A DNA stretch of 64,000 bases from Candidatus Tectomicrobia bacterium (GTDB lineage Bacteria; UBA8248). How positions within the stretch are numbered: the first letter of the stretch is position 1; each line of letters opens with the position of its first letter. The position numbers and the translations under genes are program-made. The DNA lies in assembly GCA_016192135.1 (NCBI GenBank), contig JACPUR010000014.1:16905-80904 (forward strand). The letters are read 5' to 3'. The notes beneath the pieces were generated by a model that ran no database searches, had not been told where the DNA came from, and was given only the letters and a program-made list of their open reading frames with translations. This document shows positions 57,594 to 64,000 of the stretch, piece after piece.

Positions 57594-57673
57594 GATCTCC
57601 AGTTTTCTTTTGAGTGAGTGCCGGAGAGTCGACTACACTGTCATATTTTCTCATAATGACGGGGATAATTCTC

Positions 57674-57701
57674 TTGACAAATTGATACGGATATCTAGAC
57701 T
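57674..57701 (+). promoter_or_regulatory. Candidate promoter with TCCGGA repeats
   Basis: Consensus TTGACA (57674-57679), a 16-nt spacer and TAGACT (57696-57701), followed by TCCGGATGTCCGGA, a pair of self-complementary hexamers that could be an operator. It reads towards the small gene at 57801. Confidence 0.5.
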
Positions 57702-57800
57702 GTCCGGATGTCCGGACTGTTTAATTTGGTTCGCCCCAAAGGGGCGCCTCCCAAATTCATCATCAATTGAATTCATATTCGCCCTAGGATATTTCCTCTT

Positions 57801-58016
57801 ATGCACCCCATCGCGGTTCAGCGAGCCGTTGAATTCCTGGGCCAGTTCACCAAAACCGCTCGCCCTGATATCTCCCGCCTGGTGGTCGAGATCCAGGACG
57901 AGAAGCCCAATCCGGCCTTCACGATATTTTACCGGAACGGCAAGTCCCTGAGCGGCTCTCTTCCCTTGCAGCGGCCCCTGAGCGATTCCCCCGAAGAATC
58001 CGGCGAGGGGGGCTGA
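57801..58016 (+). CDS. Small hypothetical protein
   Basis: A 71-residue protein starting MHPIAVQRAVEFLGQFTK, with a central RLVVEIQDEKPNPAFTIFYRNGKSLSG and a serine/glutamate-rich tail. No family recognised and no strong ribosome-binding site, but a good promoter lies 100 bp upstream and a hairpin follows its stop. Real but unassigned, with moderate doubt. Confidence 0.45.
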   Translation: MHPIAVQRAVEFLGQFTKTARPDISRLVVEIQDEKPNPAFTIFYRNGKSLSGSLPLQRPLSDSPEESGEGG

Positions 58017-58029
58017 GCCCCAAAAGCGA

Positions 58030-58061
58030 GAAGGCCCTCCCGGTTGCCCGGGAGGGCCTTC
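58030..58061. terminator. Strong hairpin between convergent genes
   Basis: A 13-bp perfect stem (AAGGCCCTCCCGG with CCGGGAGGGCCTT) around TTGC, 21 bp beyond the acnA stop. On the minus strand it runs into TCTCGCTTTT, so it more likely serves acnA. Confidence 0.7.
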
Positions 58062-58081
58062 GGCCGTCCGGCGGGATAAGG

Positions 58082-60847
<2,766 letters not shown>

Positions 60848-60978
60848 GAATGCTCCCCACGCGCAAAGGTAACGGGGGGCCGGGCCGCGGCGATCCTGCG
60901 CCGCCGGCCGGATGCCCCCGGCTCAGGTTCCGGAAAAACCACGATATCACAGGGTGGGGCGGGGGGCGACGCCTGCCC

Positions 60979-61473
60979 TCAGCCCGGGAAGCCCTCGGGG
61001 CCCCCTTCGAGGACGATGTAGGTGCCGGTGGCGTGGGCGCGCAGGCGGCCGCCCGCCTCGTCCACCGCCCTCATCTGCCAGACCGTCGTGCGGCGCCCCC
61101 GGTGCAGCATGGCGCCCTCGGAGAGGAGGGCGCCCTGGCCCTGGGTGCCGATGTAGTTGATCTTCAATTCGAGGGTCAGCAGCCGGTAGCCGCGCGGATA
61201 GCTCAGGTGGGCGCCCACGCCCCCCGTGACGTCCAGGAGGGTGGCGATGGCCCCGCCGTGGACCGAGCCCCAGGGCTGGAGGATCTCCGGCCGCACCGGC
61301 AGCCTCAGCCGGGAGAAGCCCTCCCCTCCGTCGAGGAACTCCAGCCCCACCAGGCCGTTGAAGTTCTCCTTCCAGCGGTTCTTGATGAGCGCCTGGAGCT
61401 CGTCCTTCGAGAGGGTCTGGGCCCCCGCCGGCCCCCTCTCCCGCTCCCCCGGATTTCCCCCGCCCTGCACCAC
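60979..61473 (-). CDS. PaaI-type hotdog thioesterase
   Basis: A 164-residue acyl-CoA thioesterase of the PaaI/YbgC hotdog group. QPWGSVHGGAIATLLDVTGGVGAHL near residues 66-90 carries the H-G-G catalytic-site motif. LTLELKINYIGTQGQGALLSEG and WQMRAVDEAGGRLRAHATGTYIVL complete the fold. The N-terminal 20 residues look disordered. It follows the 104-residue protein gene by 4 bp, hence one operon. Substrate unknown, probably an aromatic or short acyl-CoA. Confidence 0.87.
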   Translation of the reverse strand: MVQGGGNPGERERGPAGAQTLSKDELQALIKNRWKENFNGLVGLEFLDGGEGFSRLRLPVRPEILQPWGSVHGGAIATLLDVTGGVGAHLSYPRGYRLLTLELKINYIGTQGQGALLSEGAMLHRGRRTTVWQMRAVDEAGGRLRAHATGTYIVLEGGPEGFPG

Positions 61474-61477
61474 GGGC

Positions 61478-61792
61478 CTAGCCGAAGATCTGGGTGGGCA
61501 CCCGGCCCCACTCGGCCGGGTCGGAGACGATGGCGCCGTCTTTCTCCTCGAAGGTGAAGAAGAGTATCTCGGTCTCCGTCTTCTTCCCCTTCTTCTCCAC
61601 CCGCCGCACGCTCACCGTGGGGATGTGGATTCCCTTCTCGAAGTTCTTGGCGTGGCTGAAGATGACGTTGGCCTTCGCCTTGGCCGCGCAGGCCTCGAGC
61701 TGCTTGCGGCTGGTCCTCACCTTGCCATCCGGCTGCGTCTCCGCGCCGAAATTCTCGGTCAGCTCCACCAGGAAGCGTTCGGGCTCCAGCAT
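61478..61792 (-). CDS. Small hypothetical protein upstream of the thioesterase
   Basis: A 104-residue protein (MLEPERFLVELTENFGAETQ at the start, VIFSHAKNFEKGIHIPTVSVRRVEKKGKKTETEILFFTFEEKDG centrally). Alternating hydrophobic and charged strands suggest a small alpha/beta fold. No family recognised. Tight 4-bp spacing to the thioesterase gene suggests a linked role. Confidence 0.72.
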   Translation of the reverse strand: MLEPERFLVELTENFGAETQPDGKVRTSRKQLEACAAKAKANVIFSHAKNFEKGIHIPTVSVRRVEKKGKKTETEILFFTFEEKDGAIVSDPAEWGRVPTQIFG

Positions 61793-62016
61793 GGGAAACG
61801 TTCTCCTCGCGCATCAGGAAGGAAGAATGAGCTCGCGGCGGCGGAGTGTAGCACCGCCTCCCCCCGGCAGCCAGCCCGGAAGGCGGCCGGCGCAAGCCAA
61901 ACGGGTGGTTCACTCCGGGGAGCCAGTTCTTTCCCCTCTCCCAGAGGGAGAGGGGGACAAAACCCGGCGAAGACCCGCCGAGGAACGATGCCGCAGTGAA
62001 CAGCCTGTTTGGACAC

Positions 62017-62805
62017 CTACCAGTCCCAGAAGAGGGTGTAGGCGCGGCCGGTGACGGGCCGCTCTTCCTCCCAGAGCAGGGATATCTGGCCCGTCTGGGA
62101 CAGGGTGCGGGGGAACACCCGCCGCTTGTTGAAGCTGTTGGAGGCGCCCTCGGATTCCTCCCGCCTCGCCCCGACCAGCCGCCGGCCGGGCGGGAGGATC
62201 ACTTCCAGGCGGAACACCTCGGTCGGGTACTCCACCACGAGGGTCACCCATTCGTTCCGGCCGGTGAAGGCGTTGTGAAGGCGGATCTCGTGGCGCAACT
62301 CGAACACGTCGCCGTTGTGGACCGGCTCGGGCATCATGAGGAAGGCGGAGAAGTCCGCGCCCGCGCCCTTGTCGATATGGTACTCGACAGGAGTCCAGGG
62401 AGGCTCCTCCCTGTTGTCGTTGGGAAAAATCCGGTAGGCGTAGCGGACCTCACGCTCGCCCGTGCCGGTGTGGTAGCGGGTGCGGACCTGGGCGAGCTCC
62501 TGCAGGGCGAGGCAGCGCCGCACGCTCACCATGTCGGCGGCGCGGCCGTGAATGTCCTGGACGGTGTAGCAGCGCGAATGATGGAGGACGCGGTAGTCGT
62601 AGGTCCTCATCTCGGCCGCCGCGGGGGCCGGGCCGGGAGGCTCCTCTTCTTCCTCGATGTTCTCCAAGCGGGTCTCAAGCCGGGCCAGGCGGTCCCCCAG
62701 CGACTTCTGCTGTTCCAGCACCTGGCCGAGCCCCTCGGAGAGCCGGCCCAGCAGGGCCTCGAGGGCGTTGCCGCCTTCTTTCTTTTCCTTTTCTGGCTCA
62801 GCCAT
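62017..62805 (-). CDS. Hypothetical protein with N-terminal coiled coil
   Basis: A 262-residue soluble protein. Residues about 5-55 form a charged coiled coil (LEALLGRLSEGLGQVLEQQKSLGDRLARLETRLENIEEEEE), then a proline/alanine linker. A beta-rich domain covers about 72-262 (YDYRVLHHSRCYTVQDIHGRAADMVSVRRCLAL, RYAYRIFPND, HNGDVFELRHEIRLHNAF, EVFRLEVILPPGRR). The ATG at 62805 has AGGAAGG 5 nt upstream. I do not recognise the family. The shape, an oligomerising helix plus a beta-sandwich, resembles sensor or adaptor domains, but no function is claimed. Confidence 0.7.
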   Translation of the reverse strand: MAEPEKEKKEGGNALEALLGRLSEGLGQVLEQQKSLGDRLARLETRLENIEEEEEPPGPAPAAAEMRTYDYRVLHHSRCYTVQDIHGRAADMVSVRRCLALQELAQVRTRYHTGTGEREVRYAYRIFPNDNREEPPWTPVEYHIDKGAGADFSAFLMMPEPVHNGDVFELRHEIRLHNAFTGRNEWVTLVVEYPTEVFRLEVILPPGRRLVGARREESEGASNSFNKRRVFPRTLSQTGQISLLWEEERPVTGRAYTLFWDW

Positions 62806-63117
62806 GGCCGCCTTCCTGGTTTCACCCATCCATTGCCCGAAGGGCGATTATGGCAAGCCCTCCAGAAAATGTGTAATCCCCCCTCGAAGGCCGTGCGCCG
62901 GCAAGAGGCTCGGCTCTCGATTGGGGCTTGTTTCTGGCGCCAGCCGGGTTTATCGGTGGAGAAGAAACTCGCGCCCGCCAGCTTAGTCCCAACGCAGCCT
63001 TCGCGCAATCTTCGTCCGATAACAAAGAGTTGACAGGACACTCCCATCGAGGCTACAAATGAGGCACTGAAAATAAATGAAAGGAACACCAGTTCCGTTC
63101 GTGGCGGTTCAAGCAGC

Positions 63118-63152
63118 GGGAAAGGCATCTCGCCTGAGGGCTTTTCCCTTTT
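63118..63152 (+). terminator. Terminator-like hairpin in the terminal non-coding zone
   Basis: GGGAAAG faces CTTTTCCC (one bulge) around a GC-rich loop and is followed by TTTT. No upstream plus-strand gene explains it, which hints at a non-coding transcript starting near 62900-63050. Confidence 0.5.
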
Positions 63153-63254
63153 ATGGCCGTTGATTGCAGGCGGTTCGTTTATACGGGGCCAGACTTTTCT
63201 TCCTGAGTTTGGACCCCGGATGGCACCCAAGGGGAGGCGGGCCTGCCCGCTTTC

Positions 63255-63452
63255 CCGCGAATGGGAGAGCCACCCGGGGCCGCACCCCCTGCGGCTCTCC
63301 CCTTCGCCTCAATGTTCCGTCCTGTCCTCCTATAGAAATCCTCCCCTCCGGAGGCGGGACGGATTGGGGCAGCCGGGCGACCGGCTTCTCCACGAAGGGG
63401 AAGGCCACGCGGGGCCGCACACCCTCATGGCCTTCCCCTTCTCTGCCTCACC
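63255..63452. repeat. Two covarying hairpin repeats
   Basis: Copy 1 (about 63255-63312) has stem GGGAGAGCC/GGCTCTCCC (63263-63301). Copy 2 (about 63392-63452) has GGGGAAGGCCA/TGGCCTTCCCC (63397-63438). They share the loop GGGGCCGCAC and the flanking CGAA and GCCTCA...ATG. Stem bases differ with compensating changes on the other side, implying selection for structure. No gene is supported here. Confidence 0.7.
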
Positions 63453-63489
63453 AATGACGGCCCCGCATGGGGGCGCGTGAGATCCACGA

Positions 63490-63520
63490 GAAACGGTGCC
63501 CCTTCCAGGGGCCCCGTTTC
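63490..63520. repeat. Hairpin in the terminal non-coding zone
   Basis: GAAACGG-T-GCCCC faces GGGGC-C-CCGTTTC around a short loop. It is followed by ATCTTCC, so it is only a weak terminator candidate. Confidence 0.5.
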
Positions 63521-63716
63521 ATCTTCCTCCCCGTAATTTGGTGGTGGCAGTTTGGAATTACCCGCTACCGGGATTTTCACTTACATTTCGCCAGTGATAA
63601 CTTTTTTCGTTGACACGTAAACCCGATCTGAACTACTTATTTCCCTAGACTTTCAGAATTAAAAGAGATGAAAGCCCTGGGGGAGGGCTCCTGTCGGGGC
63701 TTTGAAAATAAAATGA

Positions 63717-63853
63717 GGGAAGGGCCGTGCGGGCCTTTTGAAACCTGACCCGCAGCGGCCTTTTTTTTGAGGTGCGCCCGGTGAGGCGCAACACCCAAGC
63801 GGAGGCCAGGCCCCCCAGGGGCGGCCACCAGGAAGCTCGGAGCCGGGAAAAAC
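63717..63853 (+). repeat. Tandem 137-bp unit 1, with its own terminator
   Basis: Begins GGGAAGGGCCGTGCGGGCC. GGCCG-TGCGGG pairs with CCCGCAGCGGCC, followed by TTTTTTTT (63763-63770 region), an intrinsic terminator on the plus strand. It then has TGCGCC/GGCGCA and a GGCCAGGC...GGCGGCC element, and ends GCTCGGAGCCGGGAAAAACG. Repeats at 63854. Confidence 0.8.
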
Positions 63854-64000
63854 GGGAAGGGCCGTGCGGGCCTTTGAAAGCTGACCCGCAGCGGCCTTTC
63901 TTTTTTGAAGTGCGTCCAGCGAGGCGCGGACATTCAGGCGGGAGGCCAGGCCCCCCCGAGGGGCGGCTTTCAGAAGCTCGGAGCCGGGAAAAACGGGGAA
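63854..64000 (+). repeat. Tandem 137-bp-type unit 2, continuing past the window
   Basis: Second copy of the unit with the same terminator stem and TTTCTTTTTT tail. The second stem is kept by wobble pairs (TGCGTC/GGCGCG). It ends again in GCTCGGAGCCGGGAAAAACG followed by GGGAA, the start of a third unit, so the array probably continues. Confidence 0.8.

Noticed and set aside
63151-63933. Minus-strand small reading frames in the terminal zone (RPRVAFPF-type repeats)
   Set aside because: The apparent protein repeats simply reflect the DNA hairpin repeats; frames lack ribosome-binding sites and change register between copies.

Overview
This is 64 kb of GC-rich chromosomal DNA from an uncultivated-looking, Gram-negative-type bacterium. 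Lipoproteins, periplasmic binding proteins, AcnA and class II fumarase point to an aerobic or facultative diderm. I cannot place it in a phylum from sequence alone. The heavy load of short palindromic repeats, the tandem dipeptide-type binding proteins and the acyl-CoA genes would fit lineages such as Tectomicrobia, Rokubacteria or Desulfobacterota-like bacteria, but that is a guess. No CRISPR array, rRNA, intact insertion sequence or intact prophage was seen.

Layout. 0-3.1 kb: the 5' part of a Gfo/Idh/MocA oxidoreductase (-) behind a candidate structured leader or small RNA, a cupin gene (+), a repeat-scarred gap, and a translationally coupled lipoprotein/M50-like pair (-). 3.3-8.1 kb: a DinB gene, then an ArsR-type operon (DinB, ArsR, DUF899, three SRPBCC proteins, a membrane protein) with a clear promoter/operator, then TfoX. 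8.1-12.8 kb: accessory DNA with a solitary Mu gp27-like gene, a toxin-antitoxin-like pair, a gamma-glutamyltransferase, a strongly structured non-coding RNA ending in an intrinsic terminator, and an antisense-overlapping nuclease-like gene. 13-22.8 kb: a minus-strand run of amidase, CocE-type hydrolase, acyl-CoA dehydrogenase, SDR, two MaoC/FAS1-type dehydratases, an NpdG-like dehydrogenase and an ADP-forming acyl-CoA synthetase. 23-38.8 kb: a peptide-type ABC importer locus with four substrate-binding proteins (three of them tandem paralogues), two permeases and no ATPase, plus an IclR regulator, a DHDPS-family lyase, acyl-CoA dehydrogenase, MDR reductase, HIBADH-like dehydrogenase and M20 hydrolase. 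This looks like one uptake-and-degradation pathway for an oligopeptide-like or amide compound. 38.8-46.9 kb: AT-richer accessory genes, tRNA-Thr(CGU) and tRNA-Lys(UUU), a U32 peptidase, a SLATT-like membrane protein, a DUF1573-like lipoprotein, a VOC protein, an allophanate-hydrolase-type amidase and a MaoC pair. 47-54 kb: one 2279-residue hybrid histidine kinase with nine GAF domains. 54-62.8 kb: MDR dehydrogenase, fumC, an XRE regulator, acnA, a thioesterase and unknown proteins. 62.8-64 kb: a gene-free zone of repeated RNA-like hairpins and terminators running off the end.

The strongest discovery is at 42713-43147 (-). A DUF1573-like lipoprotein is interrupted by a single in-frame UGA directly after a cysteine. 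It is followed, at the same 11-nt distance as in E. coli fdhF as I recall that sequence, by a hairpin with a GGUC apical loop. The reading frame continues for exactly 60 family-like residues to a normal stop and a terminator. I interpret it as a selenoprotein with a Cys-Sec motif. The next best candidates are the unidentified RNA at about 11999-12262 (+), the tandem terminator-bearing repeats at 63717-64000, and a family of 28-bp palindromes with constant arms and variable self-complementary cores that twice supply the stop codon of the gene they abut.
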